Origin: JBHJGP01 sp050331695
GTDB lineage: Bacteria; Pseudomonadota; Alphaproteobacteria; Geminicoccales; Geminicoccaceae
DNA length: 64,000 nt
Reading direction: 5' to 3'
Assembly: GCA_050331695.1 (NCBI GenBank)
Contig: JBHJGP010000015.1
Location: 1-64,000 of the forward strand
The position numbers and the translations under genes were made by a program. This document shows, piece after piece, positions 35,343 through 44,277 of this stretch. A model generated the notes under the pieces. That model saw only the letters and a program-made list of their open reading frames with translations, made no database searches and was not told the origin of the DNA. Each line of letters opens with the position of its first letter. The stretch's first letter is position 1.

Positions 35343-36143
35343 ATGGTGACGGACGATAAGAGCTGGATCAGCGACGGATTTCGCCCGGGCCTCAGGGTCT
35401 TCATCTCAGGCGGCGCTTCCGGCATTGGCCGGATCATTGCCGATATGCTGATCGACCATGGCGCGAGGGTGCATGTCTGTGACGTCTCCGATGACGCGAT
35501 CGCCGATTTCCAAAACGCCCATCCGGGCCATGTGGCGACCCGGGCCGACGTCGCCGATGACGACGCCGTCGCCAGGATCTTCGAATCGATCGGGCGGGAT
35601 TGGAATGGTCTCGACGCGCTGATCAATAATGCCGGCATCGCCGGCCCCACCGCCGGGGTCGAGGAGATCACGGCAGCCGACTGGCGCCGGTGCATCGATG
35701 TCTGTCTCACCGGCCAGTTCCTCTGCACCCACCATGCGGTGCCGATGATCCGCGACGCCGGGGGTGGCTCGATCGTTAACCTGTCGTCGGCCGCGGGCAA
35801 ATATGGTTACGCCTTCCGCACGCCCTACTCGGCGGCGAAATGGGGCGTTATCGGCTTCACCCAAAGCCTCGCCAAGGAGCTGGGGCCATCGAACATCCGG
35901 GTGAACGCGATCTTGCCGGGGTTGATCGAAGGCCCCCGGATCGAAAACGTCATCGCCGCCCGGGCGCGGCAGCTGGGCATCACCCATGACGAGATGAAGG
36001 CGCGCTACGTCGGCAATGTCTCCTTGCGGCGGATGACGCCGCCTGAAGATATCGCGGCGCTGGCCACCTTCCTTTTGTCTAAGCGCGCGCAGAATCTGTC
36101 CGGTCAGTCGTTTGGCGTTGACGGCAATCTGGAAGTCATCTGA
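35343..36143 (+). CDS. Short-chain dehydrogenase/reductase
   Basis: This 266-residue classical SDR has the cofactor motif SGGASGIGR, an aspartate at the second strand end (VCDVSDD, favouring NAD), NNAGIAG, the catalytic serine in NLSSAAGKYGY, and YSAAK for Tyr and Lys. Its start follows GGGGAGGG. The tail FGVDGNLEVI is typical. It probably oxidises a secondary alcohol. The BKACE gene follows after 29 bases, so the SDR may make the beta-keto acid that BKACE cleaves. The exact substrate is not visible. Confidence 0.85.
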   Translation: MVTDDKSWISDGFRPGLRVFISGGASGIGRIIADMLIDHGARVHVCDVSDDAIADFQNAHPGHVATRADVADDDAVARIFESIGRDWNGLDALINNAGIAGPTAGVEEITAADWRRCIDVCLTGQFLCTHHAVPMIRDAGGGSIVNLSSAAGKYGYAFRTPYSAAKWGVIGFTQSLAKELGPSNIRVNAILPGLIEGPRIENVIAARARQLGITHDEMKARYVGNVSLRRMTPPEDIAALATFLLSKRAQNLSGQSFGVDGNLEVI

Positions 36144-36172
36144 TCGGCCGGCACTGATCGGTGGAGGAAACC

Positions 36173-37105
36173 ATGGCGAAGTCCGAGAAGGTCATCATCA
36201 CCTGCGCCGTCACCGGCGCGATCCACACACCGTCCATGTCGGAGGCGTTGCCGGTGACCGCCACCGAGATCGCGGATGCCGCCATCGGCGTCGCCGAAGC
36301 CGGTGCCGCCATCGTTCATCTCCACGCCCGGGACCCGCAGACCGGCAAGCCGGATCAAACCCCCGAGGCGTTCGAGCCCTTTCTGAAGGTGATCAAGCAA
36401 AGCTCTGACTGCGTCATCAACCTGACCACCGGCGGCGCTCCCTGGATGCAGGTGGAGGAGCGGATCGCGCCTGCCCAAGCGTTTCGTCCCGAAGTTGCGT
36501 CACTCAACATGGGTTCGATGAATTTCGGCCTGTTTCCGATGCTCCAACGCTTCGCCGAATTCAAGCATGACTGGGAGCGCCAGCATCTGGAGAACAGCCG
36601 CGATCTGGTCTTCAAGAACACGTTTCAGGACATCGAAACGGTGCTCAGCCGCCTGAAACCGCAAGGCACGCGGTTCGAGTTCGAGTGCTACGACATTTCG
36701 CATCTCTACAACCTGGCCCATTTCCTGGACCGGGGCCTGGTCGAGCCGCCCTTGTTCGTGCAGTCCGTCTTCGGCATTCTGGGCGGGATCGGCGCCCATC
36801 CGGAGGATGTGATGCAGATGCGGCGGACGGCGGACCGCCTGTTCGGCGAAGACTATCGATGGTCGGTGCTGGGCGCCGGCCGCAATCAGATGAACGTCGC
36901 CGCGATGGCGGCGGCGATGGGCGCCAATGTTCGGGTCGGACTCGAGGATTCCTTATGGTCGGGGCCCGGACGGCTGGCTCGATCCAACGCCGAGCAGGTG
37001 ACGACCGTCCGAAACATTCTCGAAGCCTTGGGCCTGGCAATTGCAAGCCCGGACGAAGCGCGCGATATGCTGGCGCTCAAGGGGGGCGACCAGGTCGGTT
37101 TCTGA
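36173..37105 (+). CDS. BKACE-family beta-keto acid cleavage enzyme (DUF849)
   Basis: About 310 residues from ATG 36173 after GGAGGAAA; a GTG at 36161 is less likely. The family marks are KVIITCAVTGAIHTPSMS, AAIVHLHARDPQTGKP (metal His-x-His and the following acidic region), VINLTTGGAP, ASLNMGSMNFG, and FECYDISHL. BKACE enzymes use zinc to split a beta-keto acid with acetyl-CoA. Family members act on 3-keto-5-aminohexanoate, dehydrocarnitine and others. This one forms a unit with the SDR before it. Confidence 0.88.
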   Translation: MAKSEKVIITCAVTGAIHTPSMSEALPVTATEIADAAIGVAEAGAAIVHLHARDPQTGKPDQTPEAFEPFLKVIKQSSDCVINLTTGGAPWMQVEERIAPAQAFRPEVASLNMGSMNFGLFPMLQRFAEFKHDWERQHLENSRDLVFKNTFQDIETVLSRLKPQGTRFEFECYDISHLYNLAHFLDRGLVEPPLFVQSVFGILGGIGAHPEDVMQMRRTADRLFGEDYRWSVLGAGRNQMNVAAMAAAMGANVRVGLEDSLWSGPGRLARSNAEQVTTVRNILEALGLAIASPDEARDMLALKGGDQVGF

Positions 37106-37118
37106 CCGGACTGGGCTT

Positions 37119-38630
37119 TCAGGCGGCTTTGTCGACCCTCATCCAGGTCACGAAGTCCTCCCGTTCAGCGTCTGACAGAAAAATGCCGTGCTTGGTGCGC
37201 CGGAATAGCATGTCCTCGGCCGTCCGGGCCCCCTCCCGCGCGACCAGCCATTCGGCTTCGCGCTGATAGAACAGCGCGCCAAAATGGCGGCCTAGCTCGG
37301 CGAGCGAGCCGGCTCCTGAAAGCAACTCATCGGCGCGCGTGCCGTAGGCCCGGCCATAGTGCCGGGCGAGGGGCTCCGGCAGCCAGGGATGCCGTTTTGT
37401 GAAATCGGTGAACCAGTGATCATAGTCAGCACCCGCCATCGCTCCACCCGGTAGCGGCGCCCCGGCCGTCCAACGCTGCCCCATGGCCGGAAAGAAGCCG
37501 CGAAGATCGTCCAGACCGTGTTCCGCCAGCTTGCGGTAGGTGGTGATCTTGCCGCCGAAAGCGGAGATGATCGGCGCCCGCCCGGGTCCGCCATCGAGCT
37601 CGAAGGTGTAGTCCCGGGTCACGGCTGACGCGTTCTTGGTGCTGTCATCGTCATAGAGCGGACGGACGCCGGAATAGGCGTGGATGACGTCGGCCGGCTT
37701 GAGATCGACCTCGAAATACCGGTTGAGGACATCCAGGAGATAGCCGATCTCGTCCCGATCGGCCGCCACGTCCTCGGGTCGGCCCTCGAACGGAACATCG
37801 GTGGTGCCGACCAGGGCCAGATCGTCGAAATAGGCGTTGACGAAAATCAGGCGTTTGTCGGTGTTCTGCAGAACGTAGGAGTGATCACCGGTCCACCACC
37901 GTTTGAGAATGATATGGCTGCCTTTGACCAGCCGCACCCGGCGCGAGCTGTTGACGCCGGCGACCCGGCCCAACACGTCCTCGACCCAGGGACCGGCGGC
38001 GTTGAAGATCGCCCGTGCCCGGATCTCGGAGGTTTGACCGGTCTCGCTGTCCTGAAGCGTTGCCCGCCACAGCCCGCCGTCGCGCCGCGCTGAGATACAG
38101 GCGATGCGCGGCAGGATGGTGGCGCCCCGCTCAGCCGCGTCCAAGGCGTTCAGCACCACAAGACGGGAATCGTCCACCCAAACGTCCGAATATTCGAACG
38201 CCTTGGTGAACTTGGCTCGGACGGGCCGGCCCTCGGGCGCGGTTCTGAGGTCGACGAGTCGGGTCGCCGGCAGGCGTTTGCGGCCGCCCAGATGGTCGTA
38301 GACGAACAATCCGAGGCGGATCAGCCAGCGCGGCCTTTGCTCCGGGCTGTGCGGCAGAACCAGGCGCATGGGCCAGGTAATGTGAGGCGCCGCCTCCAGC
38401 AGCACCTCGCGTTCGATCAGCGCCTCACGCACGAGCCGAAACTCGTAATATTCAAGATAGCGAAGACCGCCATGGATGTACTTGCCGGAGCGCGACGAGG
38501 TGCCTTCGCCGAGATCGCCCTTTTCGCAAAGCGTGACAGTGAGGCCGCGGCCGGCGGCGTCCCGGGCGACACCAACCCCATTGATGCCACCGCCGATGAC
38601 CAGGAGATCGATCGTGTCTTCCTGGCTCAC
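37119..38630 (-). CDS. glpD: GlpD-type FAD polyol-phosphate dehydrogenase
   Basis: About 503 residues from GTG 38630, which overlaps the kinase stop as GTGA; this gives the normal GlpD length. The FAD fingerprint is LLVIGGGINGVGVARDAAGRG. SSRSGKYIHGGLRYLEYYEFRLVREAL, RLVKGSHII, and IISAFGGKITTYRKLAEH are GlpD hallmarks. It oxidises glycerol-3-phosphate or a related polyol phosphate and passes electrons to quinone. EryB (erythritol-phosphate dehydrogenase) belongs to the same family, and the EryA-like kinase beside it makes that equally possible. It is last in the operon. Confidence 0.9.
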   Translation of the reverse strand: MSQEDTIDLLVIGGGINGVGVARDAAGRGLTVTLCEKGDLGEGTSSRSGKYIHGGLRYLEYYEFRLVREALIEREVLLEAAPHITWPMRLVLPHSPEQRPRWLIRLGLFVYDHLGGRKRLPATRLVDLRTAPEGRPVRAKFTKAFEYSDVWVDDSRLVVLNALDAAERGATILPRIACISARRDGGLWRATLQDSETGQTSEIRARAIFNAAGPWVEDVLGRVAGVNSSRRVRLVKGSHIILKRWWTGDHSYVLQNTDKRLIFVNAYFDDLALVGTTDVPFEGRPEDVAADRDEIGYLLDVLNRYFEVDLKPADVIHAYSGVRPLYDDDSTKNASAVTRDYTFELDGGPGRAPIISAFGGKITTYRKLAEHGLDDLRGFFPAMGQRWTAGAPLPGGAMAGADYDHWFTDFTKRHPWLPEPLARHYGRAYGTRADELLSGAGSLAELGRHFGALFYQREAEWLVAREGARTAEDMLFRRTKHGIFLSDAEREDFVTWMRVDKAA

Positions 38631-40177
38631 GACTTGAGCCTTGCCCGTTTCGACCAAACAGGTGCCAACTGCTCGCGGGTTTCGACGAACAGATCGAACA
38701 GGCCGTCATAAATCTGGCCGAGCTCTAGATCGGGCGGCTCCGGATCTTGAAGCCTGGGCGTCACCCAAGCGTCCGCGCAAGCGGCGATATCCGGATAGAG
38801 ACCCTGCTGCACCGCGGCTATCATCACAGCACCGGCGGCTCCAGCCTCGTCGCGTTCGACCCGGCGGACAGGCGCCCCCAGCGCTGACGCCAGAATACGC
38901 CGGATCGCCCCAGACCGGGCGGCGCCGCCGCTCAAGCGAACGTCAGCCGGCATCGGTCCCATGGCGCTGTAGCAATCCCGGGCCGACAGAGCGAGCCCCT
39001 CATAGACGGCGCGCATCAGATCGAAAAAGCCGACCGACTGGTCGAGACCGGTCAAGCTCGCCCGCGCGTCCGGCTCGACGAACGGTCCCCGCTCGCCGGC
39101 GCTCGATATATAGGGGTGAAAGAGCGCGGCTCCTGGTCTCGCGCTCAAGACGCGGTCATCCAGGCCGGCCAGCAATTCGCGCCGGTCCCGCTCAAGCCCG
39201 TTCACCGACAAAATCTCCCGGGCGATATCGAGCAGCCAGTCGATATTCAGCGTCGCCGCCATGTTGGTCTGCATTTGGGCGTAGGCGTCACCCGGAAAGG
39301 CCATGGTGTAGCCGTTTCGCTCAGGGCTGAGGCGGACGGCATCGGCATCCTTCGCGAACCGCATATGCATGCCGGTCGAGCCCAGAATGGTGAGGCCCGG
39401 TTCTGCTTCGGGATCGTAGAGACCGCCGCCCAGCGCGGTGCAAAGGACGTCGACATAGCCGAGGCAAACGGGCAAGCCACGAGGCAGGCCCGTGGCCTCA
39501 GCGGCCCGATCGCTCAAGGGATGGGCGGTCACCGCACCATCGACGATCGGTGGCAGGAACCGTTTCAAGTCGATGAGATTCAAGGCCTTCAAAACCTCGT
39601 AGGCATAGTCCCGGGTTCGAAAATCGCCGAAGGTAAAGACGCCTTCGGTCGGGTCCGTCGCCCGCTCGCCGGTCAGACGAAAATAGAGCCAGTCCTTGCA
39701 GTGAAACGCTGTTGTGGCCCGCTGCAAGAGCTCGGGCGCATGGCGCTTCATCCAGGTCAAATGCGTCCGCATCTGACAGACATTCACACCGGCGCCGGTT
39801 GTCTCGTAGATGATTGCGATGCCGTCCGACGACGCGATCTCGCGGGCTTCGGTCGCGGCCCGGGCATCCAACCAAAGCCACCCGTCATGGACCGGCTCGC
39901 CGTCACCATCGATCAGCCAGGTGCCGTCGCCCTGGCCCGTGACGGCGAGGGCGACGGCACGTTTTCCCAGGTCCGGAACACGATCGGCGAGCTCTTTGAG
40001 CGCGGCGGCAGCATCACTGCAGGTGCGCTCCATGTTCTGCTCGCCCCCACCACCCGGAAGCTGGCGGTAGCTGTTGTCACGGCTGGCGACGGCCAGCTGA
40101 TCGCCGTCGGTTGAGAACGCGACGGCCTTGATCACCGACGTGCCGGCGTCGATACCGATCAGAACGTCCCGGCTCAT
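38627..40177 (-). CDS. eryA: FGGY-family polyol kinase, EryA-like
   Basis: This 516-residue kinase begins DVLIGIDAGTSVIKAVAF (first phosphate motif) and carries VTGQGDGTWLID, HDGWLWLDARA, FHCKDWLYFRLTGERATDPTEG, LGYVDVLCTALGGG, STGMHM, and TNMAATLNIDWLL. These strings fit the erythritol kinase (EryA) branch of the family better than glycerol kinase. RLSGGAARSGAIRRILA is the usual FGGY second motif. It overlaps its neighbours by 4 bases on both sides. The true substrate could be erythritol, glycerol or a similar small polyol. Confidence 0.82.
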   Translation of the reverse strand: MSRDVLIGIDAGTSVIKAVAFSTDGDQLAVASRDNSYRQLPGGGGEQNMERTCSDAAAALKELADRVPDLGKRAVALAVTGQGDGTWLIDGDGEPVHDGWLWLDARAATEAREIASSDGIAIIYETTGAGVNVCQMRTHLTWMKRHAPELLQRATTAFHCKDWLYFRLTGERATDPTEGVFTFGDFRTRDYAYEVLKALNLIDLKRFLPPIVDGAVTAHPLSDRAAEATGLPRGLPVCLGYVDVLCTALGGGLYDPEAEPGLTILGSTGMHMRFAKDADAVRLSPERNGYTMAFPGDAYAQMQTNMAATLNIDWLLDIAREILSVNGLERDRRELLAGLDDRVLSARPGAALFHPYISSAGERGPFVEPDARASLTGLDQSVGFFDLMRAVYEGLALSARDCYSAMGPMPADVRLSGGAARSGAIRRILASALGAPVRRVERDEAGAAGAVMIAAVQQGLYPDIAACADAWVTPRLQDPEPPDLELGQIYDGLFDLFVETREQLAPVWSKRARLKS

Positions 40178-41289
40178 GCGAGCTCGTTCCCATGGGCGAA
40201 TGCGACCCCCGTTTCGGGATCGAACAGATGCAAGTCGCTTGGATCGAAGGCGATGCCGATCTGCTCGCCCTTGGCGAGGCTGGTGCGATCATGTTCGACG
40301 GCCACCAGGGGCGAGCCGGCAAAGGTGGCGGCCACATGGGTTTGATCACCGAGCCACTGGTTCGCCATAACGGTCGCCGGGGCACCGTCGCCCGTCAGAC
40401 GCACGGCGTGGGGGCGCACGCCCAGGACCAGGTGCCGTCGCTGGATCACGCGGCTCAGAACCTCTTCATTGAAGTCGGATGCCGGGTAGGAAAGGGTGAG
40501 ACCCCGTTCGAGCTCGAAGCGGACGCCACCATTGGCCCGAGAAGCCACAGCTGACAGGACATTCATCGGCGGCTCGCCGATAAAGGTCCCGGTGAACAGA
40601 TTGGCCGGTCTTTCTTTGAGCGCTTCGGGCGTCGCGAACTGCTGTAAGAGGCCAGCCTCCATGACCGCGATCCGATCGGCCAGCGCATTGGCTTCGGTCT
40701 GGTCGTGGGTCACCAGGATCGTCGTGCGCCCGAGCTCCTTGATGAAATGTTTGATCCGGCCGCGTAGAAGCGCCCGCAGTCGCGGCTCCAACTGGCCCAT
40801 CGGTTCGTCCAAGAGATGGAGATCGGCCTCCCGGACGAGCGCCCGGCCGAGACTGGCCCTTTGTTGCTGGCCGCCCGAGATCGAGGCCGGATAGCGCTCC
40901 AAGACCTCCTCGATGCTGAGCAGATGGGCAATCTCCTGCACCTTGCGGTCCGCTTCCGCCCTGGCCATGCCGGCGGACCGAAGCGCGAAATCGATGTTCT
41001 CGCGCACCGTCAGCGGTGGATAGAGCGAATAGCCCTCGAACGCCATCGCCACGTTGCGCTTCGCCGGCGGCAAGCTTTGGATCTTGCGGCCCTTGAGCCA
41101 GATGCTGCCGGAGGTGACCTCCTCGAAGCCGGCGATCATGCGCAAGGTCGATGTCTTGCCGCAGCCGCTGGAGCCGAGCAGCGCCACGATCTCGCCCGGC
41201 TCCACGCTCATGGCCACGTCTTTGACCGCGTGAACCGTGCCACCATAGATCTTGTTGACGGCATCCAGCGTCAGCGTCGGCTCGCTCAT
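40174..41289 (-). CDS. ABC transporter ATPase, second of the polyol system (GlpT/GlpS-like)
   Basis: This 371-residue MalK-type ATPase has Walker A GSSGCGKTST, an unusual signature ISGGQQQRASLGRALV, Walker B LHLLDEPMGQLEPRLRALL and the H-loop in TTILVTHDQTEANAL. The Walker B neighbourhood (PMGQLEP) differs from the usual PLSNLDA. This is typical of the paired GlpS/GlpT ATPases of rhizobial glycerol importers. A TOBE-type C-terminal domain follows. It overlaps the first ATPase and the kinase by ATGA. Confidence 0.85.
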   Translation of the reverse strand: MSEPTLTLDAVNKIYGGTVHAVKDVAMSVEPGEIVALLGSSGCGKTSTLRMIAGFEEVTSGSIWLKGRKIQSLPPAKRNVAMAFEGYSLYPPLTVRENIDFALRSAGMARAEADRKVQEIAHLLSIEEVLERYPASISGGQQQRASLGRALVREADLHLLDEPMGQLEPRLRALLRGRIKHFIKELGRTTILVTHDQTEANALADRIAVMEAGLLQQFATPEALKERPANLFTGTFIGEPPMNVLSAVASRANGGVRFELERGLTLSYPASDFNEEVLSRVIQRRHLVLGVRPHAVRLTGDGAPATVMANQWLGDQTHVAATFAGSPLVAVEHDRTSLAKGEQIGIAFDPSDLHLFDPETGVAFAHGNELA

Positions 41290-42401
41290 GCCGCCTGGCC
41301 CTGGTGGCGCAGCGTCGTCTCGTCGGGCGGAAGCCGTTCGCCAGTGTCCCGATCGAACAGCAGGACCGAGTTTTGCCTGAAGCGGATGTGGCAGGGGTCG
41401 GCGGCGCCAGCGGTGCCCGAAGGGCGGGAGACGAGGATTTCCCGGCCACGGGCGGTGGTGACCAGGGTCACGACCTTCTCGTTGAGCGGCGTCTCGGCTT
41501 CGATCGTCACCGGGATCGCGCCTTCGCTTCCGGCGCTCGTGAAGCCGATTTCGGCGGGACGAATGCCGAGCTTGCAGTCGCGGCCAATCGTGTGGGCGAG
41601 TTCAGGCGCGAGCGGAACACGCAAATCAGACAGTCGGACGAAGGGGCCGCTGCCGTCTCTCTCCGGTCGGACGTCCAGGAGGTTGATGGTCGGATCACCG
41701 AACAGGCTCGCGATCTGAATTGTGTTCGGGGTGAGGTAGACCTGTTCCGGTGTCCCCAGTTGAATGATCCGGCCGCGGTCGAGGACCGCGATCCGATCGC
41801 CGAGCGCCATCGCTTCTTTATAGTCCTGGGTCACGTAGATGACGGTTGCGCCCTGTTCGGCCAGCAACCTCGGCAGCTCCAGGCGCATCTCGAACCGAAG
41901 CTTGGCGTCGACATTGCGCAAGGGGTCGTCGAGCAGAAGGATCGACGGAGAAGCCGCGAGTGCCCGGGCCAGGGCTGTCCGCTGTTTCTGCCCGTTGGAG
42001 AGAGCGCGGGGCGCGTGGCCCAGGACATGGTCGATCTTGAGCAGCTTGGCGACCTTTTCGACGCCCGCGCGAATGCTGGTCCGCGAGCCGCCCTTTGCCT
42101 CCAGGGGGCTGGCGATATTGTCGAAGGAGGACAGATGCGGGAACAGGGCGAAGTTCTGGAAGGCCATGCCGACACCACGACGCTCCGGCGGAACGGCGCC
42201 CACATCCTGGCCGTGGAGTTGGACGCTGCCCTGATCCGGATCGACGACGCCGGCGATCAGGCGCAAGAGAACGGTTTTGCCGGCGCCGGACGGGCCGAAC
42301 AGCACCAGGGTTTCACCTTCCGCAACCGAGAACGACACGTCGTTGAGGACAGTCTCGGACCGGAACCGCTTGGTGACGGAGGCGAGCTCGATCGTCGCCA
42401 T
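41286..42401 (-). CDS. ABC transporter ATPase, first of the polyol system (GlpS-like)
   Basis: About 371 residues from ATG 42401 (a GTG at 42404 precedes it). Walker A is GPSGAGKTV, the signature region LSNGQKQRTALARALAA has N in place of the second G of LSGGQ, and Walker B is ILLLDDPLRNVDAKL. The H-loop lies in VIYVTQDYKEAM, where the usual histidine is Q. These deviations suggest an asymmetric ATPase pair with the next gene, one degenerate catalytic site and one complete. This fits two different ATPases in one importer, as in GlpST. Confidence 0.85.
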   Translation of the reverse strand: MATIELASVTKRFRSETVLNDVSFSVAEGETLVLFGPSGAGKTVLLRLIAGVVDPDQGSVQLHGQDVGAVPPERRGVGMAFQNFALFPHLSSFDNIASPLEAKGGSRTSIRAGVEKVAKLLKIDHVLGHAPRALSNGQKQRTALARALAASPSILLLDDPLRNVDAKLRFEMRLELPRLLAEQGATVIYVTQDYKEAMALGDRIAVLDRGRIIQLGTPEQVYLTPNTIQIASLFGDPTINLLDVRPERDGSGPFVRLSDLRVPLAPELAHTIGRDCKLGIRPAEIGFTSAGSEGAIPVTIEAETPLNEKVVTLVTTARGREILVSRPSGTAGAADPCHIRFRQNSVLLFDRDTGERLPPDETTLRHQGQAA

Positions 42402-42405
42402 CACC

Positions 42406-43263
42406 TCAGCCCTTGACCGCGCCCAGCGACAGGCCCTCGACCAGGTAGCGCTGGGCGTACAGCGCCAGAACCAGCGTCGGCTTGATCGAGAGCACGATGG
42501 CCGCCGCGATCTGGCCGTATTGGATGCCGGACGCGGTAACGAAGGCGAGCGCGCCGACGGTCACCGGCTGTTTGTCGGCAGACGCAAGGACCAGGGCGAA
42601 GATAAAATTGTTCCAGGCGAAGATGAAGGCGAGCAGGCCGGCCGCCGCGATCCCGGGACCCGCCAGCGGCAGGGCGATCTTGACGAAGGTCGACCACCAG
42701 GAATGGCCGGCGATCCGATAGGCGTATTCGATGTCGACGCTGACATCCTCGAAATAGCCCCGGACGATCCACAAGATCAGCGGCAGGCAGATCAGCTGGT
42801 AGACCCAGATCAGCCCGATATAGGTATTGGCGAGACCGATCTCCTGGAAATAGAGGGTGAGCGGCAGCAGGACGAGCAAGGGTGGCGCGAAGCGGAAGGA
42901 TAAAAGCGTGAACGCGATGTCCTCGCTGCCTCTGAACCGGTAGCGGGCGAAGGCGTAGGCCGCCGGCACCCCCAAAAGGAGGGCCAAAGCAACAGAACCC
43001 ACCGACAACAGAACCGAGTTGCCGAGATTGCGCATGAACGCGATGTCGAGCGTTCCCGCCTGGGTTTCGAGCTTGCCGGTGATCAGGGCCTGATAGTTGG
43101 CGAGCGTCGGTTCGAAGAAAAGCGAAGGGGGTATTCTGAGGATCGTCTCGTTTGTTTGAAACGACATGAGAACGATCCAGAAAATCGGAAACATGAAGAA
43201 CAAGACGACTAGGGTGAGCGCAATGCCGCGCAAGACCCGCTCGAGCGTCGACATGTGCTCCAT
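42406..43263 (-). CDS. ABC polyol permease, MalG-like
   Basis: This 285-residue permease has six membrane helices. The first is IALTLVVLFFMFPIFWIVLMSF. The EAA loop runs from DVSVDIEYAYRIAGHSWWSTFVKIALPLAGPG. It is reminiscent of GlpQ of the rhizobial glycerol system. It lies 4 bases before the first ATPase start and 13 after the other permease. Confidence 0.86.
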   Translation of the reverse strand: MEHMSTLERVLRGIALTLVVLFFMFPIFWIVLMSFQTNETILRIPPSLFFEPTLANYQALITGKLETQAGTLDIAFMRNLGNSVLLSVGSVALALLLGVPAAYAFARYRFRGSEDIAFTLLSFRFAPPLLVLLPLTLYFQEIGLANTYIGLIWVYQLICLPLILWIVRGYFEDVSVDIEYAYRIAGHSWWSTFVKIALPLAGPGIAAAGLLAFIFAWNNFIFALVLASADKQPVTVGALAFVTASGIQYGQIAAAIVLSIKPTLVLALYAQRYLVEGLSLGAVKG

Positions 43264-43276
43264 CGAACCGTCTCCC

Positions 43277-44200
43277 TCAGATCTCGCCGCGGGCCCGCTC
43301 GCGCAGGCGCAGCCAGTTCTTGATGAACAGATTGGAGAGGAAAAAGGTGATCAGCCACAGGATCAAGAGCAGCGCCGCCGACCGGCCGACATTGGTCGAC
43401 TGGAAGAAATTCAGATAGGCCTCGACCTGGAAGACCATCAGCGTGTCACCGGGCCCGCCCTGGGTCATGGCGTAGATGATGTCGAACTGCTGGATCGAGT
43501 CCAAAAGCCGGAACAGGACCGCGGTCAGGATGTAGGGCATCAGCATCGGCAGGGTGATCCGCCAGAAGACGAAACCCCGAGGAACGCCGTCCAGGGCCGC
43601 CGCCTCGAACGGCTGGGTCGGCAGGCTTCGAAGCCCTGCCAGAAGCAGGATCATGATGAAGGGTGTATAGACCCAGATGTCGACCAGGATCACCGTCAGC
43701 AGCGCCGTGTCGGGTGACGAGGCCCAGCGAAAATTTTCCAGTCCCACCAGAGAGGCGAAATAGCTGAAGATCCCGAAATTGGGGTTGGTCATCAGCTTCC
43801 ACATGAGCGCGGCGAGAGCAGGCGCGGTCATCAACGGCATCAGGAGCATGATCGAGATGGCGTTGTTGAGCCGGGTTCGCCGCTGCAGGAGCAGCGCGAT
43901 GCCAAGGCCAAGAACCAACTCGAGACCCACCGTCAGGCCGGCATAGACGAGCGACACCTGAAGCGTGTTCCAAAAACCCGGATCGCTCAGGAAATTCACA
44001 TAGTTCTCGCCCCAGTTCACCTCCCGTGCCCAGGGCTGCGACAGACGATAGCGTTGCAGCGAATAGTAAACGGCGGTGAAGAAGGGGATCAGAATGCCGA
44101 TGCAGACGAGGAGTGCCGGCAGGCTCAACAGATAGGGTAAGACCCGCTTGCCAACGGCGAAGCGGCCTTTCGGCGCCAGCGTGTCCGACAGAGTCGCCAT
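43277..44200 (-). CDS. ABC polyol permease, MalF-like
   Basis: About 307 residues from ATG 44200; the frame opens at a TTG 24 bases earlier. Six membrane helices, with an EAA loop QPFEAAALDGVPRGFVFWRITLPMLMP. GGPGDTLMVFQVEAYLNFFQSTNVG is typical of CUT1 permeases. It follows the solute-binding protein after a hairpin. It resembles GlpP. Confidence 0.86.
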   Translation of the reverse strand: MATLSDTLAPKGRFAVGKRVLPYLLSLPALLVCIGILIPFFTAVYYSLQRYRLSQPWAREVNWGENYVNFLSDPGFWNTLQVSLVYAGLTVGLELVLGLGIALLLQRRTRLNNAISIMLLMPLMTAPALAALMWKLMTNPNFGIFSYFASLVGLENFRWASSPDTALLTVILVDIWVYTPFIMILLLAGLRSLPTQPFEAAALDGVPRGFVFWRITLPMLMPYILTAVLFRLLDSIQQFDIIYAMTQGGPGDTLMVFQVEAYLNFFQSTNVGRSAALLLILWLITFFLSNLFIKNWLRLRERARGEI

Positions 44201-44235
44201 GGCCGTTCCGGTTGTCCCCCTCAATCAGGTCGGGA

Positions 44236-44263
44236 CCGGTCCGGGATCGCTTCCCCGGACCGG
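44236..44263 (-). terminator. Hairpin between solute-binding protein and permease genes
   Basis: CCGGTCCGGG (44236-44245) pairs perfectly with CCCGGACCGG (44254-44263). As at ugpB, it directly follows the solute-binding protein gene, so it probably limits or tunes downstream expression. Confidence 0.65.
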
Positions 44264-44277
44264 CACAGGTTTGGGGT

